Shown here one piece after another: positions 22,451-33,373 of a stretch of 64,000 nucleotides of DNA. The translations under genes and the position numbers were made by a program. Source of the stretch: Apodospora peruviana (lineage: Eukaryota > Ascomycota > Sordariomycetes > Sordariales > Lasiosphaeriaceae); contig JAUEDM010000002.1 in the NCBI GenBank assembly GCA_033439685.1, forward strand, positions 1,984,001 through 2,048,000, read 5' to 3'. How positions within the stretch are numbered: the first letter of the stretch is position 1; every line of letters starts with the position of its first letter. The notes beneath the pieces are model-generated. The model worked only from the letters and a program-made list of their open reading frames with translations. It searched no databases and was not told the origin of the DNA.

Positions 22451-24706
22451 ATGTCGTCCAACAACCCTTTCGTGTTCACAGGCAGCATGGCCTACCCCTT
22501 CGGCGAGGATCTCGTCTTCCATAACCACCCTTTTGCCCGAGAAGAAGATCTCGTCGACGTGTCAATGCCATACATCGACCCGACTCTCCAGAGCCACTCT
22601 CCTTCCGACCCTTACCTTGGCCATTGGGATCTTCCTCAACAGCAGCTCGTCGTCCAACGCTATCTGGAGGACAATCAAAAGACGGCCTTCTTCAATGCGG
22701 ACGTTCCCTCCAAGATGACACCGAATCGTGCACTCATGCGCCCAACTGTTGGCATCCCGCCTGTTCCGCCTTCCTCACATGTCCGGTTCGCAAGCCCTAT
22801 ATCGTCCACCGAGCCGTCCTCGTCATCCGATAGCATGCGCAGCCCTCCCGCCGATGCTGAGTCCTACTACGACTCATTCTCCAGCCCGCCTCCCGATACT
22901 GCTGCTCTGCATTCGCCCTTTCACCAGCACCCACCCTTCGAGCAGCACTGGTCTCCACGCGCGTACGCTGTGCAGTTCACCGGCATGGGACCCAGGGACG
23001 CTTACGTCAATCCCAGTGATATCAGCCCAAACCAGCAACCGCTAGACCGCTGCGAAAGTGAGAGCGGTAACGCCAGCTTCACCCTCCCTCAGAGAGGCTA
23101 TAGCTACGAGAGCTACGCCACCAGCCAGTGCGATATGGAGCCGACACAACACAACGCAGTCACCATTGACTTGCCCGTTAGGCGACTGGCGAGCCCCGAA
23201 GAGATGCGGCCGGCCGTCAAAGAAGAGATCAAAGCAGTGAGAAGCAGCAGCCAGTATCCGCCGCCCCCGGGCCCCGACCGCGCAGCCGATGAGTCGGACG
23301 GAAAACCCATCCGGCTGCCGGCGTCCAAGAGGAGAAAGTCGGAAGACGACGGCGACTACAAGCCCAACAAGAAGCCCACGCTCAACACCCGCGGACAGAA
23401 AGGTCGGGCTCCGAAGCCAAGGCAAGCCGCCGTCACCAGCAGCTCATCAAGGGCTGCTGCCACAGAATCCACCACCTCCACCTCGAAGAAGACCAAGTCA
23501 GCAGCGCCTAGCGCCGCCAACAGCAACAACCTGATCCCCCCAAGCCAACCGAAGGCGCTGCCCCCTTCTACAAGCAGCAGCAAAGGCACCTACGCCTGCC
23601 ATGACTGCTCCCACACATTCAAGGACCAGACAAACCTGGAGAGCCACGTCAAGAAGCAGCATACGCGACCGTTTACCTGCGTGTTCCACTTTGCAGGCTG
23701 CGGGTCGACGTTTGCCAGCAAGAACGAGTGGAAGAGGCACGTCGCGTCGCAGCACCTGCTTCTTCATTATTGGTTGTGCCAGGAGGGCCCGTGTGCCAGC
23801 GTCAACGCCCGGTGCTCTACCAACGGGCCGTCGCCTCTACACACCACAGCGACAAGATCAAGAGCCGGGAGCGGTAGATCGCGTAATGCCCCTACTTCTG
23901 CTTCTTCTTCATCGGCGTGTGAGAGTGGTGAAGGTGATCATCCACCACCGCCCAATGGGACGGTCTTCAACCGCAAGGATCTCTACACTCAGCATGTAAG
24001 ACGGATGCACATGCCTCCACAGATCAAGAAATCGCTCAAACAGCAGCAACAGCAGACGACGCAATCCTCCAACAAGAAGAATGCTGCTGCTACTGCCGCA
24101 GGGAATGACGTCCCGGCGGAATGGGAGGAGCGACTGCGCGGGTTTCAGCAGCGCGCAATGCAAGAGCGGTGCAAGCTGCCCGAGATGATGCGCTGCCCGG
24201 CTGCGACTTGCGACGCCGTCTTCCACGGGCCGGACTCGTGGGACCAGCGGATGGAGCACGTGGCGCGGCACCTGGAGAAGGCGGCGGCTGGCAAGGAGGA
24301 GGCGGTTGTGTTTGGCGGGAAGCATGATCCAAGTCTTGTGCAATGGGCGGCCGATGTGGACATTATCCGGAAGAGTGGTCGTGGTGGTGATGGTTGGGAA
24401 CTGAATACGCTTTTGAAGAGGGGTGGACATGGTGGTGCCGGTGGTGGGAACAGTAATGGGATTGTGATGATGGTTACTTCTACTGTTGATACTGTTGCCG
24501 CTGCTGCTGCGTCGTCCAACAAGAGTAAAGCTGCTATCAGGGTGAAGGAGGAGGAGGTGAAGAGTGAGATTGTGGTTAGTGAGGAGGAAGATGATGATGA
24601 CGATGACGATGGAGATGAGATTGTTGTTGGTGCTGAAGAGGAAGATGATGAGGATGATTTACGTGATGCTGAAGGGGAGGAACTTGAAGATGACGAGGAC
24701 TGCTGA
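22451..24706 (+). CDS. C2H2 zinc-finger protein with acidic C-terminal tail
   Basis: One uninterrupted 752-codon frame (751 aa). Met at 22451 is the first good start; Met at 22490 is an alternative. The N-terminal ~290 residues are Ser/Pro-rich. A basic patch (PASKRRKSEDD, then GQKGRAPKPRQ) looks like a nuclear signal. Fingers lie at about residues 379-450: CHDCSHTFKDQTNLESHVKK and a CVFHFAGCGSTFASKNEWKR finger ending in H. Further atypical Cys/His pairs follow (FNRKDLYTQHVRRMH; CPAATCDAVFHG with a later H..H). The tail is almost purely Asp/Glu over the last ~50 residues, which could act as an activation or chromatin-contact region (inference). The SKN-D/E-WKRH..SQH finger closely resembles one in the gene at 14380. 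Putative transcription factor; targets unknown. Confidence 0.85.
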   Translation: MSSNNPFVFTGSMAYPFGEDLVFHNHPFAREEDLVDVSMPYIDPTLQSHSPSDPYLGHWDLPQQQLVVQRYLEDNQKTAFFNADVPSKMTPNRALMRPTVGIPPVPPSSHVRFASPISSTEPSSSSDSMRSPPADAESYYDSFSSPPPDTAALHSPFHQHPPFEQHWSPRAYAVQFTGMGPRDAYVNPSDISPNQQPLDRCESESGNASFTLPQRGYSYESYATSQCDMEPTQHNAVTIDLPVRRLASPEEMRPAVKEEIKAVRSSSQYPPPPGPDRAADESDGKPIRLPASKRRKSEDDGDYKPNKKPTLNTRGQKGRAPKPRQAAVTSSSSRAAATESTTSTSKKTKSAAPSAANSNNLIPPSQPKALPPSTSSSKGTYACHDCSHTFKDQTNLESHVKKQHTRPFTCVFHFAGCGSTFASKNEWKRHVASQHLLLHYWLCQEGPCASVNARCSTNGPSPLHTTATRSRAGSGRSRNAPTSASSSSACESGEGDHPPPPNGTVFNRKDLYTQHVRRMHMPPQIKKSLKQQQQQTTQSSNKKNAAATAAGNDVPAEWEERLRGFQQRAMQERCKLPEMMRCPAATCDAVFHGPDSWDQRMEHVARHLEKAAAGKEEAVVFGGKHDPSLVQWAADVDIIRKSGRGGDGWELNTLLKRGGHGGAGGGNSNGIVMMVTSTVDTVAAAAASSNKSKAAIRVKEEEVKSEIVVSEEEDDDDDDDGDEIVVGAEEEDDEDDLRDAEGEELEDDEDC

Positions 24707-27700
24707 TGGTCAACAAAAGGGGGTTTTTATTATTATTTACGAGGTTTGGTTTCTGTCTGTTCTACCTTTTCTTTCATTATTTTCCTTCTATTTTCTTTTC
24801 CAACGATACCTAGGTTCAGTTTTGCACATGACGTGATTGCTTTCATTGATGTCTATACGGATAGGGGGTTGTTTGTGTTTTGTTAATAGGTATATAAGCA
24901 GGCAGGTTTGGTTAACTGGGAGCGCTTCACTCGCTATGGAAATTTTGGCCGGTTAGATACTTGTTGGTAGGGGTCGGTACAAATCACGATAGATGTTTCA
25001 TCATATTAACCAAGGAATTGCCATAAAATTGCTACAGAATCGAGTATCGAGGCAGATAGCATTCAGATTTTTGCCAAATAACAAGCGGCTTTGGCGACCT
25101 CCAACCATGCATCGTCGACGTGGCGCTTTCACATGATAAAATCTTTCCTGGCTCGCCCGTACCAATAAAGTAAGCCATTTATTTCTCCTGAATCAAAGTT
25201 CTTAGGTGAGCAGAAATTGTACAGGATGGCGGAGGCACAGCTTTCGCACGGCGGTGGCACGTACGAAAACACAAATCGTAGCAAAGAAACGTCCTAGGCA
25301 GGTTTGGCAGGCAGGCGGAGCTCCGGAAGGAGGGGTGGTTGGTCATGGTAGATAAAATCTGCTTGTTTGATTTTGATCATTCATTTAATCGGTAATACAG
25401 TACGATGTGTGGTCTTCTTTTCCGGCTTCTGGAACGTTTGTTGTACAGATCTCACGGTCTGTGACTGGTTCAGGATCCCAAGTGCCTACCTTAGGTCCAT
25501 CCATCCATCCAGCCGCACCCATCCGCCGAAGTACAGTAGGTCGAGTAGGAGGCCGCCCATTTCCTCGGCCTGCAAATCACCAATTCGTAGGTCCAAGATT
25601 GACTCTTGTTGCAACTAATTGTGCAAATAAGGCGCTTTGGATTTCAACCTTGGGACATCATGTGTGTGTATCTGATGATGGACCTACGAAACAACACACA
25701 GTATGGTACCGGTAGTAGATCAATGCTGCGCCTCGAATTCAATGATACAATATGCAAGCAAACGTTTGGTCGAAACTACACACTGCCCACACAGAGACTG
25801 CCCTGCCTGAAAAAGCCACCAGACACAAAACCGCCTGAACTGAGGGGCTTGCTATGTGGTACGATATGTACCGTTTGTTTACAGCTCGGGGACCATGACC
25901 GATCGCTGAAGGGTAGGAAAGCAAGTGATGAATAGAAAGCGTTCGGTATCTGCCGTTTGTATGTATGCAAGTCAGCCGCCTGGGATAAGGGAAGAAAGTT
26001 GTTGGAGTCGAGTGTGGTTCCAAACTCGGCCCGCACGCTAATAACCTGGGATCGCTGGATCGGTCGGGGACGAACTGACAGCGATCATCAGCCGGGCACT
26101 TCGCTGTGGCTTCGACAGTTTATTTGCACTAGCGTGCTTTCTCCGTGTAAGTGACGCCCCATCCCGATTAGGAAATGCGGTATCCAAACGGGGAGGGCGT
26201 GCAGCTAAGACTCGATTTAGCGACTGATAAAACGGTCCTATCGGACGGTTTCTCACGGAAGAGCCAAGGCAGAATGACTTTGTTGAACAACACGCGAGCG
26301 ATGCACAAACCGAACTGGAAAAAGAGTACGGATTAAGAGAATAAGAAAAGAAAAACAGGAAAGAGGCAGACAGACCGACCTGAGACGAGGCGTTCATGTA
26401 AGTTGCCGTTGACCACCGTTGACCGTTTTGGAACCCGTTTTCATATTTCTTGCTTCTCTAGCGACACCGTGGTGATGGAACCTTGAGAATTAGGCAGCTG
26501 TCTCACCAAACACGCTTTTGGATGCTTTTGGTGGTTGCACAGCGTCGGAGGCAACCCAAGGTACCAACTACCCATCCATCTGTCACCACTGTCTCACCAG
26601 CTAGCTATACGATAATCTATGAGTTATTACCTATGTTGGGTCAGAACACGGATGGAAAATGGGGTGGCACGGCGCTCATTCACGGCATCTGTTTCGCTTG
26701 TGGAAAGGGGTATGTCAGCAGATAAATTTAAGAAAAGAAGGAAAAAATCAGACTGTTGCAGCGCATCATGTGTGCGGAAACACCACTGGCGAAGATCTTA
26801 ACACAAGATGTCTTTAGGTAGATCACCCATGTTGTGCCGTGGACTAGCTGGGCCTGGTTACTGTTCTGGTGGTTTGGAGAGAGACAATGGATAGTAGTAA
26901 AGGGGTAATGGAAGACAAATGCGCTCAAGGCATGCGAAGTTGTTACATAAGACCGGCGGTTGATATCCAGGTTGATATCAACGGATCTTGGGTTGTAGCG
27001 AGGGTTTCTTCTGGGGGAGAATAACACATTGGTGTAATGTGAATGAATGAAATGTGCGGTATCTTTCCAGGTTCCTAAGAAGAAGTACTACTCATGAATG
27101 AATTTGGTGTGTCGTGTTGTCTTGTTTGGCCAGTGGGGGCGGCATAATTCTTGGAAAAGGGGCTGGCCAAGGGTAAGTCAACAAACATAAGGGCTAGGTA
27201 GGGGTATCTGTGGATGCTGCACTTATTTCAAGGTACTGGCAAGCATTGCTTTCTACAAATAGTATGAGATTGCAAGCCTGGTAACGAAGCAGAGGGGAGG
27301 ACCTGGAGCATTATATTATTGTTCTTCTCAGCTTTACTGCACAGGGAGACACATATAAATAATCCGACCTCCGACTAGTGGTCATTTAGAGACGTTTGTT
27401 GCTTGCTGAGATTGCAAGGAATTCCTTATATTCCTCAAAGCATGCTTGCTGGAGGCTAATATTGTCTCTTCCGTCTATCAACAACTGGTCAGTTGATTGA
27501 CAATTGCCAAACCAAACACAACACTGCTCAATGAGCCCCTGGGGATGTCAGGCACAGACGCGAGTTTGTGGGAAGGCGCGTGCCTGCCGTTAGAATACAT
27601 GGGATGAAAACTAGATAGACGACAGGAAGTGAACCGAGACTGACGGGCATGCGTGTTGAACTGGACGCCGGTTTACTCGCGTTCAGTTCACCACCGCGTC

Positions 27701-28213
27701 ACCCAGAATATAGAATATTTCTTGCTTACTCCAGAGAGCAAGCACGGTGATTTTCCTCCCTCGATCTTGTAACCAGTCCACTCGCACTCTCTCCCACCCA
27801 CTCACTCGCCACACCAGGACTGTGTTCTTTGCACCAACTAAGTAGAAGTTGACCTCCGAAGTAAGTAATTGGTCATTCCATCTCCTCCCACAGATCCGTT
27901 TCTCTCCCAAACCTTAAAACTGACGCATCACCACAGCCAAGCCGCAGTAAGTTGAGATGGAGACCCCCTCTTGAGGGGGATGCGTCAGGGCCGCCACGGG
28001 GACGGATCCTCGACAGGCAGATGGAGCGCCGGGGCCTGCCCAACAGCTTCTCCGCCAACCTGGCCAGGACGAGCCGGTCGCCGTCGTTGGGTGGCAGCAC
28101 GGGACGATGGGTGCGTGAGCTGGTCAGCCGGCTCGAGAATGCGTCGTCGTCATGCCTCTGGTGGCGACACAAAAACAGTGGACCAGAAAGCTGACACATT
28201 AAACCCAGCTCCA
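24707..28213. other. 3.5 kb spacer
   Basis: No supported gene. AT-richer than the flanks in places, with only short open frames. A CCTAGG-type word lies at 24808 and a CCTACCTTAGG word near 25485. The open frame of the next gene extends upstream to 27971, but those first 81 codons look non-coding. Confidence 0.4.
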
Positions 28214-29611
28214 ATGGAGGAGAAGAAGAAGTTTGCCAGCAGGTATAAAACCCCAAACACCCGTAACCTCAGGGAGTGCCCTGATGAAGAGCGCTTACAA
28301 GAACCATCCAGACGCAAAGCGTACTGCCCAGAGCCCATGGAGGCAGTAAGACTGGCGGCTGCTCTGGCCGCAGAGGCAGAGAAGAACTCTGCCGGACCAG
28401 CAGCAGCAACAGAGCAGCTGGACGAGTTGATGCGCGACCTCAAGGGGTTCGCCATCAGCGAAGACGACGGCGGCAATGAAGAGATCAAGGCGTTCTGGCA
28501 GGACGTGCGATCCAAGCTCTGGATCGATGAGGACGAACTCGACGACCCGCCATACATGGTCGCGATGCGCGCCCAGCTGCGCCGCTCGCCAGACGGGCAA
28601 GACGACGACGAAGAAAGTGTGTACAGCACTGACGGCAATGAGCCGACCAGCTCCAACGAGTTTCCGTTCGGACCGGATCCCATCATGGAACACCTGTCTG
28701 AGCTACAGGCTCAGCAGGCTCAGCAGGCTCATGTGACCTCAGCGCCCTCATCTCACCGAGCGACTGCTCCAAACCCCATGCCTGTTAACCCTACTCGTAC
28801 TCGTACAACGGAGCGTCTCAATGTCCATTGCTACCAGCACCTCTACGGTAACATGGCTGACACCCACCCGTCATCATCACGAGTCGGTAACGTCAGAGCC
28901 AACGATGGCCTGCGCGTCAGTTCAACAGAACATGACGAGGGTATCGAGAAACCCAGCAACAAGGAGAACCGCATAACCAGATGGCCGACAGTCTACCAGT
29001 TTTCCTCTCAGCGTTCGCCCTCCTCATCCCCAACGGCATCGACGCAGTCACTACTCCTGCCAAGAGACGCTCCTCCTATCCCCCAGAAAAAGCAGCCACT
29101 AGCGAGCCCATCCAGGACAACCTCATCCGCAGAGAGCTGGAGACACAAGACTTTCGGCGCCTTGAAGCAGCTGGGCAGTAGCAGCAGCCAAAGCCAAACC
29201 AGCACCAGCGGCGGCGGTCATCACCATCATCTGCACTGGCGCAACAACCACAATCACGGCCGCCGTTCCCACGATTCGCCACCACCATCCGCAGCAGCAA
29301 CGCCATCGACATCGCCCTTGATCGAACAAACAGCTAGCCCCCCCCGTCCCGGCAATACCGGATTCACGCAGCTGTTGCCAATGTCAGTCGTCAGGAACGT
29401 GAGGGAGCACCGCCGAAACCACCCTCACCGTAACCAGGACAACAACAGTGCTGCAGAAGGACCCAGATCATCTGGACCTATTGGTTTTCCATATCATCTT
29501 CCTTACCAGCAACATGTCCGCCATCTGACGACCGAGGAGAAGATTCAGGAGAGGATTTCCGAGATTGACGAATTCCTGGGCCAGGATGATGATCAAGATG
29601 AGAGAAAATAG
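28214..29611 (+). CDS. hypothetical, largely disordered protein
   Basis: I do not recognise this gene. A 466-codon open frame starts MEEKKKFASRYKTPNTRNLR. An acidic, probably helical N-terminal region (about residues 45-120, with ALAAEAEKNSAG, LDELMRDLKGF and IKAFWQDVRSKLW) is the best-conserved-looking part. After it come long Ser/Thr/Pro/His-rich low-complexity stretches (a HHHHLHW and HNHGRR patch) and a short C-terminal helix (LTTEEKIQERISEIDEFLG). The frame is open for another 81 codons upstream, so the start is uncertain; 28214 was chosen because the upstream part is Arg/Trp/Gly-rich and shadow-like. No membrane segment or signal peptide. Confidence 0.6.
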   Translation: MEEKKKFASRYKTPNTRNLRECPDEERLQEPSRRKAYCPEPMEAVRLAAALAAEAEKNSAGPAAATEQLDELMRDLKGFAISEDDGGNEEIKAFWQDVRSKLWIDEDELDDPPYMVAMRAQLRRSPDGQDDDEESVYSTDGNEPTSSNEFPFGPDPIMEHLSELQAQQAQQAHVTSAPSSHRATAPNPMPVNPTRTRTTERLNVHCYQHLYGNMADTHPSSSRVGNVRANDGLRVSSTEHDEGIEKPSNKENRITRWPTVYQFSSQRSPSSSPTASTQSLLLPRDAPPIPQKKQPLASPSRTTSSAESWRHKTFGALKQLGSSSSQSQTSTSGGGHHHHLHWRNNHNHGRRSHDSPPPSAAATPSTSPLIEQTASPPRPGNTGFTQLLPMSVVRNVREHRRNHPHRNQDNNSAAEGPRSSGPIGFPYHLPYQQHVRHLTTEEKIQERISEIDEFLGQDDDQDERK

Positions 29612-30030
29612 CCGTCCAGGACGAAGAGAGGCGACGATGAGGTGGTTACTATCCACATCCGTCGTATTACGGTGTTGCTCCTGTCAACAGCCAACATAAA
29701 ACAGTGGCAAGCAGCAAACGAAAACCAACACAACGGAGAAGAAGGCCAGTCCCTTCTGACTCCCCAGAGGGGTATTTTGTGACGAAGTGAGAGTGATGAG
29801 TTATGAAGTTCGCGATAGTTTAGGGAAATGACTAGAAAAGGGGGTGATCGACTGAAAATGGAACACGTACTTACGTACGTACCTACCAAGGCACTCACTC
29901 CCCTCTGAGAGAGACCAAGGTACGGCGGAGAGAACTGAAAGGACATGGATGGCCAGATTTTCGAGTAGAATGGTATAAAGAGACACCGTAATGCAAGCAA
30001 CTGATCGATTGACCAGTGACTCTTTATTCC

Positions 30031-30067
<37 letters not shown>

Positions 30068-30481
30068 CTTTGGCCGTTGCCCAGTGCCCCTGAGTGAAAC
30101 AAACAATCCGATCACACTACCGTTGTGGGAAGAAAATGGGAAACATGTCATCCAAAAAATCGGCTACTAACCCATCGCTTGTTCACAACACCTTGTAAGC
30201 AAGTATTGTACATCCACGCCCCGAAAACCATGTGTCCAAATATGCCCCGTCTCCGGTAAATGGCGTGAGTAGTCTTAATCTAGACAGAGAAAATTCAAAA
30301 CAAATAAAGTTCGAAACCCCATCGCTCACCCATCCAACATCTATCTCATATACACTGGCTATATTACATATCTAACGAGATGGCCAAGATACTGAGGGAC
30401 GAAAAATCCCGATATACAGCGTGATGTCGGGTCTATGCGCGATCCATTCTGACTCTCCTAGATGACAGCGAAACCCATCTC
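29612..30481. other. convergent 3' spacer
   Basis: Lies between the 3' ends of two convergent genes. It holds a TTG run at 30031-30067 and a CGTACGTACCTACC word near 29878. No gene seen. Confidence 0.5.
30031..30067. repeat. TTG/CAA trinucleotide microsatellite
   Basis: About twelve consecutive TTG triplets in the shared 3' region of two convergent genes. Confidence 0.9.
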
Positions 30482-33373
30482 TTAATAGTGCAGCGCCTTA
30501 TAACCCACCTTCTTCCCCTCCACCCAAACCTCCATCTTCCTCCCCTCTACCCACTGCGGCGAGCTCAACCCCGGCTTCGCCACCCCATTCGCCAGTTTCT
30601 GCACCTCGGCCTCCAGGCGCCTGTACTCGCCCGCCGCACCCAGGTCCTCCTCCTCCGTAACCTCCTCACCATCAAACGTATCATACTTGGCCAGCCGCTG
30701 CAACTTCTTCAGCTCCTCTCGCTTCTGCATCATCTTCTCCATCATCTTGAGCGCACCCTCCTTGTTGACCAGGTACGCGAACGCGCGCTCGGTGAACTCG
30801 TCCGCCTGGAATCCATCCTTCTCCATCCGATGCAACGCGCTGACCGTCTTGCTCACGTTCTGGTCGTTCGCGTAGCCGGCAGCCAGCGTGTTCCACGTCG
30901 TGACATTCGGAGAAATACCGTGCGCGCGCATCATCTCGATGATACGCTCCCCTTGCTTGTGCAGCTTATGGTACATGAACCCGTTCAGCAGGATTGACCA
31001 CGTGTACACGTCGGGCGCAGGGTGGCGGGGCACCAGCGCGTCATCCGTGTCGCCGGCGGCGACGTCCCGGAGCATATCGCTCAGCACGTCGAGGGCGACG
31101 CGGAGCATGCCCTCGCGTTCGCAGAGCGCCTTGATGACGACGTTGTGCAGCATCGGGCCACAATCCCGGATGAACTGCAAGACATCCGGGTCGCCCTTCT
31201 TCAGCTTATTCCGGAAGTACGAGTAAAAGGTGATGAGGCTGTACGGCTCGGTGAAGTACTTGACGTAGCCCGTGAGCATAATGAAGAGCGTGTCGCTGCC
31301 AGGGCAGAGAAGTTCTTGTTTGCCTGCAGGCACCCTCCGGACAACCTCCCACACCGGCTTCGCCCAGCCCGAGAGCTCTTCCCCCGACAAGGACAGACCT
31401 AAGGAGCGCATGCCACTCATTTCCACTTGCAGGTCGGTCGATAAGAACTTCTGGAGGGGCCCAAGCTCAAAGACCCTCGTGTACGCTGAGAGCATCATGG
31501 GGAACGCCCGGACGACCCTTGGTCTTACCTGGTTCTTTCTGGCGTGCGTGAGAGCGGCGATGAAAACGAGGTGGATGACATCGTTCCATATAATCCTCGA
31601 ATGGAGGCCGTAATCCATGGCCTCTTGGACGGCCCTCCTGGCTGAGGCGTAGTTCTGAACCTGCTTTGATCCGTTGAGTAGGATGGAGAAAACGTACTCG
31701 TCTAGCTCCATGCCCTGGGCCCTCATCAGCTCGTAGATCTCCCAGGCCGTGGCCAGCTCACAAGACACGGCAAGATTTTGCATGATGGCCGTAAAGTTGA
31801 TGACGTTTGGACTGAGCCCGAGATCCAGGAGGGCCTGGTATACTTTTGCTCGCGTCTGATTATTGACCGGAGTTTTCCTGCGGGGGCGTAGCGTCGTCGT
31901 CGGCACTCCCGCCCCCGACTCTTCGGTTGGAATCGACAGTAGCGAGGTGCACAAGGCTGAACCGAGAGTTGAATTGATATCCACTTCCCCCTTCCTGACC
32001 ATCTCGCGCAAAAGCTCTAGGCCCCTGAGCCGGTACTCCCCGTTCTTCGCGAACCGCTCCGCGAAATGCAGCTTCGTGTTGGGATGGAGCTGCTGGCCAT
32101 AATGTACCAGGGCCACCAGGAGCTCGTGGACCTTGGGGAGGCTTGCGAAGTCCATGACTTGGAAAATTGTGACTTGTCGAAACTTGACATACCCTTTCGA
32201 TGTGTTCGCCATGATGAAGAGCATTGTGTCAACGAGGCGATCGGAATGCGGTTGCCGACGTATTCGCTGCATACCCTTCGTCATGCCAGAGAGGAAGGCC
32301 ATCGCATCTCTCAAAACATAGTTCCGTGATGTCCCCTCTTCCAAAGTAGCCTCAAGTATATCGGGGAGCCTGGCTGGAGCATATCTGACCGCCTTGGCGA
32401 TGATGTCTACCCATCTGCGGCGTCGAAAATCCGGATCCCGCGTCATCCACTTTGACCTCATGTCCTTGATGGCCACGTACTTAAGTAACTGCTTCAGAAG
32501 CAGCCCACCACTACCCACTTTAATGTCGTTGAGCGCCGATGATTCCTTTACTGGACCCTTGAAGTTCCGGAAAAAGTTGGACCACAGAAGAAATTGCTTC
32601 TTTTCCTCGGAGAGGGGTGAGATCGGTTTTTCGAGACGTCGAATATCCTCGTCAAGCGATCTTGCAGGTTTGTTTATCATCGTCCTTTCTAGTTTCGCTG
32701 CTTGCTTCTCAATACTTTGCAGTCTTCTTTCCATAGCTGCTTCTTTCAGGCATGCTTCTGCTTTTATCCTCATTTCTTCTTCCACACGCTGTATTTCTTC
32801 CATCATTGCCTCCAGTCGTTCTTCTTCTTCAATCTTCATTACCTCTTGGATCATTTCCTCTTCTTCGGCGTCGAGTTCTTGTCTCTTCCGCTCTTCTTCT
32901 AGGTATATTTCTTCTTCTCGGCTCTTCCGCTTTGCTTCTAGGTATAATTCTTCTTGGTGTCTCTGCCACGCCTCTTGTTGTCTCTTCCACGCTTCTTGCC
33001 TCTTGTATGCTTCTACATCCGTAACAGAAGCATGCTCCGTATTCAAGTTGCTCCCCAGATTGATCTCGGGCCAAACTGGATCTGCCTCCCCTTCCTCCAT
33101 CTTCGTCTTCTTCGTCTTTTTTTTAGCCTTTTTCAGTTCATCTTCACCGACTGCCACCTCGAGAAGAGCCTCCCAGCTGCTGTTATTGCTGGTCGAATCT
33201 ATCGTGCTATTACTTGGCGAATCCGTCGTACTATTGCTTGGCGCCTCAGTCGAGAAGATGGCGACCGGTATCCTCGGCCTCGCGGCAAGAAAAGTTGCGG
33301 GATGCCATGCTGGACCTCGTTGTTGCCGGATCAGGGCGAGGCAGGACCGGCTGACGAAGCTGGCCCGTTGCAT
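30482..33373 (-). CDS. mitochondrial pentatricopeptide-repeat (PPR) protein
   Basis: A single-exon frame of 963 aa. It begins MQRASFVSRSCLALIRQQRG, a basic amphipathic mitochondrial presequence, followed by a Ser/Asn/Thr repeat (about residues 45-68). A highly charged Glu/Arg coiled coil covers roughly residues 120-235. The C-terminal half has helical PPR units: NVINFTAIMQNLAVSCELAT, EYVFSILLNGSKQVQNYASA, DVYTWSILLNGFMYHKLHKQ and NVTTWNTLAAGYANDQN. PPR proteins bind organellar RNA and act in mitochondrial mRNA stability or translation; the particular transcript cannot be read from sequence. It resembles the large fungal PPR proteins of the Neurospora cya-5 type, but I do not claim orthology. 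It shares a 520-bp divergent promoter with cwf18. Confidence 0.85.
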   Translation of the reverse strand: MQRASFVSRSCLALIRQQRGPAWHPATFLAARPRIPVAIFSTEAPSNSTTDSPSNSTIDSTSNNSSWEALLEVAVGEDELKKAKKKTKKTKMEEGEADPVWPEINLGSNLNTEHASVTDVEAYKRQEAWKRQQEAWQRHQEELYLEAKRKSREEEIYLEEERKRQELDAEEEEMIQEVMKIEEEERLEAMMEEIQRVEEEMRIKAEACLKEAAMERRLQSIEKQAAKLERTMINKPARSLDEDIRRLEKPISPLSEEKKQFLLWSNFFRNFKGPVKESSALNDIKVGSGGLLLKQLLKYVAIKDMRSKWMTRDPDFRRRRWVDIIAKAVRYAPARLPDILEATLEEGTSRNYVLRDAMAFLSGMTKGMQRIRRQPHSDRLVDTMLFIMANTSKGYVKFRQVTIFQVMDFASLPKVHELLVALVHYGQQLHPNTKLHFAERFAKNGEYRLRGLELLREMVRKGEVDINSTLGSALCTSLLSIPTEESGAGVPTTTLRPRRKTPVNNQTRAKVYQALLDLGLSPNVINFTAIMQNLAVSCELATAWEIYELMRAQGMELDEYVFSILLNGSKQVQNYASARRAVQEAMDYGLHSRIIWNDVIHLVFIAALTHARKNQVRPRVVRAFPMMLSAYTRVFELGPLQKFLSTDLQVEMSGMRSLGLSLSGEELSGWAKPVWEVVRRVPAGKQELLCPGSDTLFIMLTGYVKYFTEPYSLITFYSYFRNKLKKGDPDVLQFIRDCGPMLHNVVIKALCEREGMLRVALDVLSDMLRDVAAGDTDDALVPRHPAPDVYTWSILLNGFMYHKLHKQGERIIEMMRAHGISPNVTTWNTLAAGYANDQNVSKTVSALHRMEKDGFQADEFTERAFAYLVNKEGALKMMEKMMQKREELKKLQRLAKYDTFDGEEVTEEEDLGAAGEYRRLEAEVQKLANGVAKPGLSSPQWVEGRKMEVWVEGKKVGYKALHY

